Of a DNA stretch of 13,273 nucleotides, positions 1 through 9,180 are shown piece by piece. Source of the DNA: Isohypsibius dastychi (Eukaryota > Tardigrada > Eutardigrada > Parachela > Isohypsibiidae); NCBI GenBank assembly GCA_034696485.1, contig JAQIWT010000981.1, positions 1-13,273 of the forward strand, given 5' to 3'. Position 1 is the stretch's first letter, and every line of letters begins with the position of its first letter. The notes below the pieces were generated by a model, which was not told the origin of the DNA, searched no databases, and saw nothing but the letters and a program-made list of their open reading frames with translations. Both the position numbers and the translations under genes were made by a program.

Positions 1-690
1 CACCTGCATAACGTGAACACCTGTGTAAGGTGAACGCTTTTTTTCGCACCGCGAGTGTTCATTTTAACAGGGAATACGTAATTTCCTTGATAGTATTCCT
101 ATGATCCCTGAAATTGTCCAGGTACTGGGACCTTTTTCCCAAGGTCTCAACAGAAGCACCATTGCTTTCAAGTGTTTTGCTCCTCAAACCGTTCGAGCTG
201 TTGCAAAAAATCGCTGGAGAAACGTTGAAAATCTGAGTTCAAACTCTTGAGAATTTTGCTTGAATAGCACTGCAAGTGAGTTGTTTCTGCATTTTTTGTT
301 TCAGTTTCTGCAGTTTTCTGCGGTCTTTCAAATGAATTAATCCATTAAGATGACTTTTATTTTTTCCTGTTTTTCATTTTAGTGAATCTGTAATTCACAA
401 TGGAGAAGGGTTGGTCAATTTTGGTTGAAAGGATTTTGATTGAGGATGACAGGTGATTACGCATTACCCAATACAACCTTGAGTCGGCATCAGTGACTGA
501 CACGTTGTTTTTGAACCACGAAGATTGACTTGGAATTTTGTCCGCTTATGCAAGATTTTCATGATTTATCAGAGCATCACATGCATTTTCTAAATCACAG
601 CTTGCATCCGGTAATTAGCCGGCGATGCTGGCTAGAATGTTGAGAATTTCATAATCCATATCTGCCTCGCGGGACAACATGATCTCAGCT
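1..690. other. upstream intergenic DNA, nothing recognised
   Basis: Mostly A/T-rich sequence without a reading frame that resembles a protein on either strand, and without a clear repeat or RNA gene. Its right end merges into the core promoter of the peritrophin gene that starts at 784. An upstream gene could have untranslated sequence here, but nothing visible supports one. Confidence 0.5.
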
Positions 691-695
691 GCCGG

Positions 696-703
696 TATAA
701 AAA
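696..703 (+). promoter_or_regulatory. TATA box of the peritrophin gene
   Basis: TATAAAAA lies 81 bp before the start codon at 784. A TCA-type initiator-like sequence around 728-731 sits roughly 32-35 bp downstream, a usual distance for an animal TATA promoter. This implies a 5' untranslated region of about 55 nt. Confidence 0.65.
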
Positions 704-783
704 GCAAATGTTTCATCTTAATCAACATCAGAGATTCATTTCCATTCTTCTGTTTTTTATCCAGTTTCTCCATCTGTCTCACC

Positions 784-1796
784 ATGAAAATCTTCCTTGC
801 TGTTGCATCTCTCCTGCTTGTCTCCAATGCACATGTTGTAAGTCAGACTGATAAACCTTGAGCACAGCTAAAAACAGTCACCAATATTTATTATTTCAGA
901 TCAGAAAAAGAGCGGCTGGAGATCAGCAGCCCAAAGTATGGGATGCCCTGAGACAACTTCGTGGTGGAAAGGACTTGACAACCGAAGAAATCCAAGCAAT
1001 TTATATCAGCGCGGTTCCAGGTCAAGATTATCCAATTAACGCCGTGATCCCCGAGAAAGAAGTGGACTGTAAAGCTTATAAACAAGCTGGATTCTATGCT
1101 GATGACACTGAGCCAAGCAAATGCCAAATTTTCCATCGTTGTGATGAGAATGGAAATGTCAAGAGCTTCTTGTGCCCGAATGCAACTGTAAGAAACTACC
1201 TCCCGATATCAAGGAACTCCAAACCTTCATGATTTCTTTGACAGCTCTTTAACCAAATCACGTTGGTCTGCGAATGGTTCTACAATGTTGACTGCTCAAT
1301 CTCCAAGAACTTCGTCGATTACTCCAACAGCCGACTGGCAGACCAAAACTCTGTTCTTCTGGACGATCAAGCTGACATCGCAGCCATCGAAGCTGCAACA
1401 GGTGGTCGCACGGGAAAAGCGGAGAATGGCAGTCCCACCGCGCCGGATGCCGAAAAGACTGCAGCTGAACAAACATCCGCCCCTGCTGTTGAAGCTGTCA
1501 CTGAAGCCCCTGTTGCAGACACCACCGCAGCACCTGCTGAGCCCGCGGTGACTGACGCTCCAACAGAAGCCCCAGCGACCGAAGCTCCCACGGAAACAGT
1601 GGAAACCGAGGCCCCAGCACCAGACGCAACTGCTGCACCTGCTGAGCCGGCCGCCACTGAGGCTCCAACCGAAGCCCCAGCAACCGAAGCACCAGCAACC
1701 GAAGCCCCAGTCACCGAAGCCCCAGCGACCGAAGCCCCAGCAGCAGAAGAAACCACGGCAGCACCAAGTGCATTTGAGCTGAAGCTTATCCAATAA
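784..1796 (+). CDS. secreted peritrophin-A type chitin-binding protein with mucin-like tail
   Basis: Three exons: 784-837, 900-1187 and 1245-1796, with both introns (62 and 57 nt) in phase 0, donors GTAAGT and GTAAGA, and acceptors TTCAG and ACAG. The product is 297 residues. Residues 1-16 form a signal peptide (MKIFLAVASLLLVSNA). Residues 75-131 carry one chitin-binding type 2 / CBM14 domain with the six expected cysteines C75, C93, C99, C110, C123 and C131, the C-x5-C pair (KCQIFHRC) and the typical aromatic end LVCEWFYNVDC. Family knowledge: such domains bind chitin in cuticle or peritrophic matrix. The domain is completed only by splicing, because exon 3 supplies LFNQIT before LVC, which fixes the intron. 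Residues 200-288 are a Thr/Glu/Ala/Pro repeat, probably O-glycosylated. Residues 23-72 match no domain I recognise. No canonical AATAAA follows in the 210 bp before the converging dehydrogenase gene. Confidence 0.9.
1500..1766 (+). repeat. TEAP-type coding minisatellite in the peritrophin tail
   Basis: Degenerate 15-bp units of the type GAAGCCCCAGCAACC encode TEAPA-like pentapeptides (residues 200-288). Units are most regular at about 1665-1745. A longer pattern (TTAAPAEPA, then TDAPTEAPATEAP) occurs twice, suggesting duplication of a larger block. The domain is acidic, proline- and threonine-rich, hence probably extended and glycosylated. Repeat number is likely to vary between individuals. 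Confidence 0.85.
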
Positions 1797-2006
1797 TCAA
1801 GAACACTGCTGTCAGCCCGAACTCATCATGTGATGATGCTCACAGTCTAGCTTACATTTACTTCCTTTTTTCTTTTTATATCGTCTGTCTTGTAAATAAC
1901 TAGTGATTACAGCCAATGAATCCGAGTATACTGTACCAGTTGATACATTCAGACGTTGTACAGAATAATTTAGTATTCGAGCTCAAATTTTGCCACGAGA
2001 AAACAT

Positions 2007-5000
2007 TCAATGCGTTTCAGCTGATTCTGAACCATGTTGAAGTGAAAGCTTGGCTAGAACAAAATCCTGAACCGCGTATGGCAGACAGGGCAAGACCTGC
2101 CCTCGAACAAACGAAGAGTTCAACCCAGGAACATAGCGCTTCTTGGGATGCAGACTGGTAACGGCCTCTTCCATGACATCAACCACCTCGTGAATATCCG
2201 GACTGCATTTGTCGGCGAATTTGGAAAGATGTGTGCGGAAACGTGCGTAGTACTCAGAGCCATAATGAGACCTTGACTCCTCGCTTTCTTGCTCCCAATG
2301 CCGGGCCGCATCTTTCAGGCCGATTTCCGAGTTGGCCATGTTGGTTTTGTACATTCCAGGCTCCACTAAACTGACTGTGCAGAAAGAAAAAGTTACGGTG
2401 GTTCGTAGGGAATGATATTTCTGAAGTGACCTTTGATGCCGAATTTCTTGAGCTCACGCCGTAATCCATCGGCGAGGGCCACCTGGGCGTGTTTACTCAT
2501 ACTATAGCCAGTGAAATATGGGATCGCATATCGTCCTAAATGAGCAAAAATTAGAAGGTACGTTTGGCAAAAGCCGATACCGAAAAATAAAGTCAACAGT
2601 ACGCCGTTGATAAAAATAGTAGAGAAGTGGCAAAAATGTTTTGAGCTACTGGCCTCACTAAACCGCATGCTTGCACTGTTAGTGGAAGAATTCAAATAAA
2701 AACACATTTTGTAATCCTGAACAAATCGTGTGTGATAAAGCGCAAGTTTTTATTGACCGTTGCTTTTTTTTAATTTCTGACAGGAAACAGCTAAGAAAAT
2801 GGAAAAATCCTGCAATCAGAATTTATAGAACACTAAAAATCGGATTCTGAATTATGCGTTCTGAGGGTCTTACGGAAATTTGTGGTTCTATGGTTAGGTA
2901 TGGTGAGATTCACGTCGGATAGTTTCTGAATGTTTGGATAATCTATGTTGGACAGTTTCACCTCGGATGGTTTCTGGTTTTCAGGAGGGCCAATTCACTC
3001 TGAATCGAGCCGAATCTGGATCTCTCAATAGAGTAAAGAACATCTTGAAGAACTCATGATATCGAAGAACTATCTTATTACCGGTTGACTTGAATGAACT
3101 ATGGAAATGTTTTATAATTAAATATTCTGATGTTAATTTTCAATTGTAGAACTAATACTGAAATGTTTTAACATTGAATATTCTGACGAACGAAATAATG
3201 ATGTGGCCTATTTGTCTTCTTGAAAAACCCCGCTATGTACTGTAAGCTCAAAACTTCCACCTCAAAATTAATCGGGATGACTTCTGCTTTCTTGAGCCGG
3301 ATGATTAAAACAAACGCTTTTCCAGAAAAAAATTGTGAAATAAATTAAAACTCAGCATAATTATATACGAATACAAAAATCCCCGCACAGAATTACTGTA
3401 CAGACAATATTTCCATAATTTCGAATTTATTGGATAACTGAGACAAACATCTTATGCTGACGCAATAAAGTCGAGCCACTCCGTAAAACTCGACACCCTT
3501 CCCTAATCAAAATCAACATTGAACTTGACTTACCGGCTAAACTGGCAAGTATGACGATTCTTCCTTTGGACCGTCGAAGTAGCGGAAGGAAGGCCTTGAC
3601 TACTCTAACAGACCCAAGGGCATTCACGTCCAAGATTTTCTAAAACATCTTGAAATTGATCACGTCATTTGATAAGATAAATGAGATTTGCCAAGTGCGC
3701 CTCACTTCATAAACTTCAACCGGAATCCACTCGAACTCGCAGAATGTCGCAATTCCCGCATTATTAACGACAGCCCATAATTCTGAAAAAAATACAGTTT
3801 ATCTGGAAAAAAACTGAAAAAAGAATGAAATTAAATTATATACCAAGTTTGTGTTTATTCAAACCGGAAGTGACTCTGGCGGCGCATTCGAGAACCTGGT
3901 CGTTTTTGGTGACGTCACATTGGAGAACTTCAATAATTCCGCCGTTCTGTCGGGCGGATTTGAGAAGAGTAGCTCCTTCGGCTTCCAGGGAAAGGCAACC
4001 GGCAAAAACGTGGAATCCATCAGAAGCAAGCTTCTTTGCCAAATCGTGTCTAAACAAACAAAACAAACTTGATTTTCACAACAAAAAGTGGGATCAGTAA
4101 GAAACCTGAGGTTGGAAAATGTCCCGAATTATGTGAGACAAAAATAAAAACCTACGTCTCAACATTTTAAAAAAGCAAATGAAATATAAATATATATCGA
4201 AACAGAGCCAAAAAACCAACAAAAAGCCAAGAAACAAAGAACAAACATTATCTTCAGGAACCGATGAATAAAAATGTCGGAAAAACTCAATTTGTCAAAT
4301 GATGAAAAAAAAATTGCGACACCGAAATAAATCTCGGCCCTCGGTGAATTCACTGCGCTGCGGATCACTCCGATGACCAAGTTCCGACTGCTGTGATGAC
4401 AAGTGACAACCTCGTAGAACTATGGTTAAAGTCGTACTTTCTACACCATGACAGACCGTCATACAAACGAAATCCGGTCAAGGCCTGTGTCTGCCGACTT
4501 AATAATTTTCAACTGCTACGTTTTTTCCACATCGAATAGTATATTAACTGTACCATAGGCAATTGGTGATAACAAAATGATACAATTACAAAATCGAGCG
4601 AATTTTTTTACAGTTACAATAAATCACGAACGATTAAATCAACTACCAAAACAAACCTCAATTCTAATGGCGAAATAATTCTAGTTTGAATGATAAAAGT
4701 TTGAACATCTAGAATCGAAATTATGCTGAGAATAAAATAAGAATAATAACAAATGTGAGGCTTATTTAAACGCCTGCTTTTCTTGTGTTAGTTGAAGTAA
4801 AGTAAAGTCTCTTTCTTATTCCGGATTGAACTAGAGACTTCACACGAACATTCGGCATTTCGTGAATGTTTTCGGAACGAACTGAAAATATTCAACCATT
4901 ACATCCGTTAAAATCTCCAAGTACTTTAATTCAAAACACGGTAAAACGTCCAACTCTTTCAAACTCACCCAAAGCCGGTATCACATCCGGTAATAAACAC

Positions 5001-5213
5001 AGCGCGTCCCGTAGATTCCACTTTTCCGCTCGTATTTTGCCTCAAATAACGCTCCACAATTTTCTTCACAACAATTGCAACCGGAAAGCTGATCACAACC
5101 GCTCCAATAAAAACAAACAGACTGGATAACACCGCGAAGGAACTCAACAAATAAACCCCGACAAATATCCCGCAAAAAATCCCAATCTCCTTCATCACCG
5201 TCAATTGCTCCAT
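2007..5213 (-). CDS. membrane-anchored short-chain dehydrogenase/reductase, SDR9C-like (retinol / 17-beta-hydroxysteroid / hydroxybutyrate dehydrogenase group)
   Basis: Six exons read right to left: 5213-4969, 4049-3844, 3782-3706, 3639-3534, 2535-2431 and 2374-2007, giving 368 residues with every phase matching. Two hydrophobic stretches at residues 9-25 and 26-49 suggest a membrane anchor. The Rossmann glycine motif TGCDTGFG is at 75-82, Asp127 (CDVT) is the adenine-contact type residue, NNAG is at 157-160, and the catalytic tetrad reads N182, S209, Y222 and K226 (YSMSK), followed by VEPG at 250-253. The enzyme is therefore expected to be an active NAD(P)-dependent alcohol or ketone oxidoreductase. 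The phrases VFAGCL, LWAVVNNAGIATF and FLPLLRRSKGRIV resemble BDH1, HSD17B2 and RDH members; the substrate cannot be told from sequence. The start is the ATG at 5213 in a good context (AAAATGG). Exon 5 ends at an unusual GTCACT donor. I saw no TATA box upstream. Confidence 0.9.
2536..3533 (-). other. long intron 4 of the dehydrogenase gene
   Basis: 998 nt of A/T-rich sequence between donor GTAAGT and acceptor ATTTAG. No extra exon is needed, since the flanking phases join exactly. It contains two imperfect copies of a segment reading GAAATGTTTTA then about 6 nt then AATATTCTGA (near 3101-3133 and 3160-3187) and a local repeat of GTTTC-containing text around 2910-2975. No transposon ends were recognised. 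Confidence 0.7.
4050..4968 (-). other. long intron 1 of the dehydrogenase gene
   Basis: 919 nt between donor GTGAGT after the glycine motif and acceptor TTTAG. A/T-rich, no coding signal on either strand. First introns often hold enhancers, but no recognisable site cluster is visible here. Confidence 0.7.
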
Positions 5214-5579
5214 TTTCCACTTAAGAAACCTCAAATAAACGAACGCAATCCGAGTTTAAAATTAAACCAAACTACGAACGCAGCTAATCAGCACTCATTA
5301 TCTAAAACCCTGAAATTTGGACCATTTCACACCAGATAAAAAAGCATAATCCGCGTGATTGTACGAAATTTAATCTCCGACCGATTAACCTTCGAGAATA
5401 CAACGCAGAAAGCGAAAAGATGCAACCTCGTGAGAAAAATGGAAAGTCAATTTAACTCGCGCTGTTTAAATAAAAACCTGTTCGTCTGAACAACTCGCTT
5501 CCGGCGGAATGTCATCTGATCAATCGATTCAGCCAACAAGGCACAATGAAGAGTTCAAGTAGTCAATATGAATAAAACA
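5214..5579. other. intergenic region between GNA1 and the dehydrogenase
   Basis: This 366-bp stretch must contain both the 3' end of the GNA1 message and the promoter of the dehydrogenase, both reading leftward. I found neither a clear TATA box nor a canonical AATAAA on the minus strand, so the two boundaries cannot be placed. Confidence 0.5.
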
Positions 5580-6209
5580 TTAATCACGATATCGAACAAC
5601 CATATAATTCTGTCCTGCATCCGCTTTGAATCCAAATTGATTGTAGAAATCCAACAGATGGTCCTCCGATTCCAGCGAGATTTTATAACAGCCCAGAATT
5701 TTTCCCAGAGTTGTAATCACATCCAAAATAATAGATGCGAGGTTGCTATCGAGGTAGCGATATTTTGGGTCGCTGGTTTCCTGGTCGATGACGACGTCCT
5801 CTAGACGACCTCGAAGTGCGCAGGAATGGATGAATTTGTGCTCGATTTCCAATGTTCCAGTTGCAATCTATCCAATTTACATTTATAAAAGTCGGACTTG
5901 AATCATAATACTCACGATTTTGTTGGAGGAGAGGTCTTCGATGACGACAACGTAATAAATGTCTTTGTAGCTTTTCATTTGATGGAACTGGCTTTCAAAT
6001 GCTTCTTTTGTGACTTTTCCGATTTTGGTGTGTTGGGAAAGTAATTCAGTGTAGCCTTTAGAGTAATCGGAGAGGTGCAGAGGACGGAGAAGAAGGTTTC
6101 TGGAGCGGAGGTTCGCGGAATATGAATCGTATTTATTTCCGTCCTTGTTGAGCAAGTTTTGTAGAGATTCCATCGAGAAGAGCGATTCCGCTTCCCCATC
6201 CGCGGACAT
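5580..6209 (-). CDS. Gna1: glucosamine-6-phosphate N-acetyltransferase homologue with replaced acetyl-CoA loop
   Basis: Two exons, 6209-5916 and 5867-5580, separated by a 48-nt phase-0 intron (donor GTGAGT, acceptor GGATAG), give 193 residues; human GNPNAT1 is about 184. GNA1 acetylates glucosamine-6-phosphate on the route to UDP-GlcNAc, chitin and glycans. Family hallmarks are present: LLLRPLHLSDYSKGY (39-53), KIIATGTLEIEHKFIHSCA (97-115), RGRLEDVV (117-124), LGKILGCYKISLE, and the C-terminal FYNQFGF with YMVVRYRD. The start is the ATG of MSADGEAES; an upstream TTG is not used. Odd: where the family has an R-G-x-x-L-G-K pyrophosphate-binding loop, this protein has DPKYRYLDSNLAS (131-143), and the segment is several residues longer. 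I see no frameshift that would restore the loop. It could be a divergent or inactive paralogue, or a lineage-specific active form. Confidence 0.87.
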
Positions 6210-6618
6210 TTTCAGGTGAGTGGTGAAGGTACGTGCGGATAGAAACAATTGCTGGCTCGTGGTGAAAGTCTAGCGAAAGTCAGACGAGACCAGGAAATAT
6301 GTTGAGGAATTTGCAAACAAACAATCAAAAACGTCAACAAAGCGAGATTTCGCCAGATAACCATAAGCGTAGGATGCCTCTTTTGTGTGGCTCAGCCACC
6401 CCTTTCTTCGATATTGGGGCAATTGCGGTTAGCGAAAAAACAATATCCATTTAGCACACCACTTGTCTTCATGGACCGTTCTCTGTTCTTACCAACGCCT
6501 CAGTTTATTGTAAAGGCTACCCAGGGGAATTTCTCCTGGCTGAAAGGTTACCCCCTATACATATGTATGAATATACGTGTGTAGAAGCGAACAAAATATT
6601 CTTTTCTAAGTTACCTTT
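6210..6618. other. intergenic region between GNA1 start and tandem array
   Basis: Holds the GNA1 5' flank (no TATA box recognised) and a short inverted repeat, CCAGGGGAATTTCTCCTGG, at about 6520-6538. Short open frames here resemble no protein. The sequence is not homologous to the array units to its right as far as I can see by eye. Confidence 0.5.
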
Positions 6619-6654
6619 TCGCCCTTTATTACGCGGGTCGACGTTGGTGTCCCG

Positions 6655-6882
6655 ACCGCGCCCCTCTGTTTGGTTGGTCTATTTTGAATTTTATTTATTA
6701 CGTGATTGGCCGGTTTTTCTGGATCTGATTTTGATTGGTCGGGGTTGGCGAACCCTTACAACCGTTCAGAAATTAACGGTCAGTTCGCTCTGCGTCTCAG
6801 CCAGTGACGTTAAGCTCACAAAACTGTCAAAAGTTGCCAATAATTTCAGCAAGAACCCACAAAACCCCGCCCGGAAACTCAT
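6655..6882. promoter_or_regulatory. fixed-length triple-CCAAT module, copy 1
   Basis: Starts with ACCGCGCCCC, followed by inverted CCAAT boxes at 6672 (GGTTGG, degenerate), 6704 (GATTGG) and 6733 (GATTGG), then TTCAGAAATTAA at 6765 and GTTAAGC at 6809. Spacings are 32, 29, 32 and 44 bp, identical in all three copies. It resembles a TATA-less promoter bound by NF-Y; promoter activity is inferred, not shown. Confidence 0.55.
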
Positions 6883-7195
6883 GTACTGAGGGACAAACAT
6901 CCCTCAGTACACATGTACTGAACGATTTTTATCTCTCAGTACACACGTAGAGAGGTATAACTGACCCTCAGTACTCATGTACAGAAGGATTTCCGTCCCT
7001 CATTCACATGTCAAAAGAAATTTCCAGCCCCCAAAACCACATGTACAGAGGGATAACTGACCCTCAGTACTGTGTACAGAGGGATTTGTACAGAGGAATT
7101 TTTATTTCTCCGGGGACATATACAGATATGTACGGAGGGGCAAAAGCCCCTTAGTATACCTGAACATGGGTATTTTAAACCCTTAGTACACACGA
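6881..7195. repeat. palindrome cluster, copy 1
   Basis: Repeats of about 30-40 bp, each an imperfect inverted repeat built from GTACTGAGGG and CCCTCAGTAC. The best has perfect 11-bp arms (6883-6893 and 6900-6910) around a 6-nt loop. Later repeats are more decayed (GTACAGAGGGAT, CCCTTAGTAC). Confidence 0.85.
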
Positions 7196-7254
7196 GAAAG
7201 CGAGCCTGCTTACAGTCCAAATGACGGACCAGCACAGAGTGATGCACGGGTAGA

Positions 7255-7740
7255 TCTTATCAAGGCAAGCTTAGGTAACCCGGACTTTCCAAGCAATGCC
7301 AAGGACATACCAGGCAATCTCGACCGGCCACGCCATACCCAAGCAGGACGAGCTCTGAAAACCCAAGTCAAGCACGAATAATCTCAACTAAGCCAGGGCC
7401 GATTCAACACCAGCGTATCGAGACCAAACCAAGTCCTGCCGAACCAGCCACGCAAAGCCTAGCCGAGTTAGGTCATGCCAAGCCAACCCGGGAGGGTCGG
7501 ATAGCCTATGCACTTGACCAAGTCTGGCCACGCCACGTTCGGACACACAAAGCCAAGCCCGAGAATGCCAAACAAAGCAAAGTCCCGTATGGCCGGGCCG
7601 AACAAAGCCAAACCCGACTTCGCCGAGCCAAGCTGGACCCGGCCACTCTTAGCCGAGATCAGCCTGGGCACACCAAGTCACGACAACCCAAGCTTGGCCC
7701 TGCCACGCGTAGCCATACCAAGCCCAGCCTGACCCTGTCG
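7255..7740. repeat. C/A-rich CCAAG-like region, copy 1
   Basis: Degenerate short words such as CCAAGCC, AAGCCAAGC and CACGCC dominate the plus strand, so the minus strand is G/T-rich. No coding signal. Equivalent regions lie in units 2 and 3. Confidence 0.7.
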
Positions 7741-7800
7741 ACCTTGACGAAAACTCAAGGAATTCACAGTGGTGCAAAAATAAATGACAGGTTCTAGGGG

Positions 7801-7833
7801 CTGTCGCGCCGCGTAGAGGCGCGCGCTGGCTCG
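7801..7833. repeat. invariant 33-bp GC-rich hairpin, copy 1
   Basis: Contains CGCGCC, loop GCGTAGA, then GGCGCG (6-bp stem, 7-nt loop), ending in CTGGCTCG. It is identical to copy 2 over all 33 positions and lies 38 bp before the fixed module of unit 2. Confidence 0.85.
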
Positions 7834-7870
7834 TCGACTTTCTATTAACTGGTTCCACGTTGGTGTACCG

Positions 7871-8098
7871 ACCGCGCCCCTCGGTTTGATTGGTCCATTT
7901 TGATTGTTTTGCAGAATATGATTGGCCGATTTTTCAACCTCGAAATCTGATTGGTTGGAGCTGGCAAACCCTGGCAAATGTTCAGAAATTAATGGTCAGG
8001 TTCTTATGCGTATCAGCCAGCGACGTTAAGCTACCAAAACTGCCGGAAATTGCACATGATTTTGTCAAGGATCCACAGAACCCTGCCTGAAAACTCAT
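7871..8098. promoter_or_regulatory. fixed-length triple-CCAAT module, copy 2
   Basis: ACCGCGCCCC at 7871; GATTGG at 7888, 7920 and 7949; TTCAGAAATTAA at 7981; GTTAAGC at 8025; palindrome start GTACTGAG at 8099. All intervals equal those of copies 1 and 3. Confidence 0.55.
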
Positions 8099-8260
8099 GT
8101 ACTGAGAGACAAATATCCCTCAGTACATGATGTACTGAATGATTTTTATCCCTCAGTACACATGTACATGATGTACTGAATGATTTTTATCCCTCAGTAC
8201 ACATGTACTGAACGATTTTTATCCCTCAGTGCACGCGTACTGAACGATTTCTACCCGAAC
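8097..8260. repeat. palindrome cluster with a perfect 41-bp duplication, copy 2
   Basis: 8123-8163 and 8164-8204 are identical 41-bp repeats starting GTACATGATGTACTG and containing GTACTGA ... TCAGTAC arms. Further degenerate repeats follow to about 8260. Confidence 0.85.
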
Positions 8261-8665
8261 ATGGACTTCCAAACATAGGCAAAAGGGTCCCTGGCCAGCA
8301 CTGGCCACGCCTTGCCCGGGTAAACTGAGCTCAGGGAAACAAATACAAACACGGGCGTTTTGAACAAAGCCGAAGCTGAATCAGTCCGGCCAGTCCAAAC
8401 CAAACCGAGCCCTGCCACACCAGCTACGCAAACCGAGCTTTGCCACCCGAAGCGTGTTCGATCAAGGGTACGCAAAGCGAAGCGTTGTTATGATGAGCTA
8501 AGAAAAAGTGTTATCGCCGTATCAGGCCAGGTGAGCTGCGCTCAGACATTCCAGAACCAAGCCAGGTGGTCTCGCCGGCCCAAGCAAGGCATGCTGCGCC
8601 CAGGCTTGCCAAAACCAAGCTGAACCTCGCAACGCCGAAACTAAGCCTGATTCAATCAAGGGGAA

Positions 8666-8685
8666 CCAAGCCAAGCCAAGCCAAG
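8666..8685 (-). repeat. (CCAAG)4 run, possible two-tier G-quadruplex on the minus strand
   Basis: Four perfect CCAAG units, so the minus strand reads (CTTGG)4 with four GG pairs separated by CTT. This is the most regular part of the C/A-rich region of unit 2 (about 8266-9070), elsewhere a degenerate version of the same words. Confidence 0.6.
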
Positions 8686-9111
8686 TCGGATTGGGCAACA
8701 CAAAACTAAGACAAATCACTCTTCGCCCTGCCAACCGAAACCAAAACTGAACCAAGGCCCTGCCGCATCGTCCACGCGAAGAATTGCCTTCCCATCCAAC
8801 CCGATCCCGGGCACGCAGAGCAGAGCAAAATCTTGCTATGTTCAGCCTCGCAAAATAGTCTCGCCGTACCAAGCAAGGCACGCAGCGCTCAGTCATCCCA
8901 AAACCAAGCCAAACCTCGCAACGCCGAAGCTGAGTCTGCCGAAGTCTAAGCGATCCACGGAAGGCCAAGCCGGACTCGGCCACAGTTAGCCAAGACAAAC
9001 CTCGCTTGACCCTGCCAGCCGGAAGCACGGCAAGCCCAGCTTGATTCCGCCAACCCTGACGAAACTTGGGGAACCCACGAATGGGCAAAAACTAACAACG
9101 GGTTCCAGAGT

Positions 9112-9144
9112 CTGTCGCGCCGCGTAGAGGCGCGCGCTGGCTCG
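9112..9144. repeat. invariant 33-bp GC-rich hairpin, copy 2
   Basis: Same sequence as copy 1 at 7801-7833 without a mismatch. Directly followed by TCTCCCTTTATTAC, the start of unit 3, and 37 bp before its fixed module. Confidence 0.85.
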
Positions 9145-9180
9145 TCTCCCTTTATTACTTGGGTTCACGTGTCCGTCCCA

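Larger units (their letters stand above)
6619..7833. repeat. array unit 1
   Basis: 1215 bp. Fixed module 6655-6882, palindrome cluster 6881-7195, linker with TGACGGACCAGCACAGA at about 7222, C/A-rich part about 7255-7740, and terminal hairpin 7801-7833. It is the only unit whose fixed module is an uninterrupted open frame, but this is probably accidental (see rejected items). It has the longest palindrome cluster of the three. Confidence 0.8.
7834..9144. repeat. array unit 2
   Basis: 1311 bp. Fixed module 7871-8098, palindrome cluster 8097-8260, C/A-rich part about 8266-9070, and terminal hairpin 9112-9144. The linker with TGACGGACCAGCACAGA found in units 1 and 3 is missing. The C/A-rich part contains an internal duplication: about 80 bp near 8568-8645 recurs near 8860-8940 (both run from CTCGCCG through AAGCAAGGCA to CCTCGCAACGCCGAA), which accounts for part of the extra length. 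Confidence 0.8.

Noticed and set aside
1367-1756. 129-residue minus-strand frame rich in GASVA repeats
   Set aside because: It is the antisense shadow of the 15-bp TEAP repeat of the peritrophin gene; any period divisible by three gives long open frames on both strands.
5214-5234. N-terminal extension of the dehydrogenase from a TTG (and a similar TTG extension of GNA1 at 6248)
   Set aside because: Both begin at non-ATG codons. Good ATG starts lie inside (5213 and 6209), and family lengths fit these starts.
5700-5830. Frameshift in GNA1 hiding a normal acetyl-CoA loop
   Set aside because: The other two frames across the region give stops or no R-G-x-x-L-G-K text, and the frame is continuous with conserved sequence on both sides, so the loop is truly replaced in this sequence.
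6563-6889. 108-residue plus-strand open frame in array unit 1, with collinear frames in units 2 and 3 (shared QKL, SASDVKL-like and NPQNPA text, all ending MY-stop)
   Set aside because: Units 2 and 3 carry internal TGA codons in the same frame (near 7887, 8088 and 9272), and substitutions between units 1 and 2 are spread 20/14/21 over codon positions, so no protein constraint is visible. The matching length is explained by the indel-free DNA module.
6881-7195. Regularly repeated palindromes resembling a CRISPR array
   Set aside because: The genome is eukaryotic with spliced genes, there are no distinct unique spacers of constant length, and no Cas genes are present. The repeats are a palindromic minisatellite.
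8666-8685. CCAAG repeats as telomeric or subtelomeric repeat
   Set aside because: The unit is not the arthropod TTAGG/CCTAA repeat, the run is four units long and internal, and ordinary genes lie on both sides.
8522-9088. 188-residue minus-strand open frame in unit 2
   Set aside because: It is made of repeated Gly/Leu/Trp/Ala words that come from the CCAAG-like repeat, has no equivalent in units 1 and 3, and resembles no protein.
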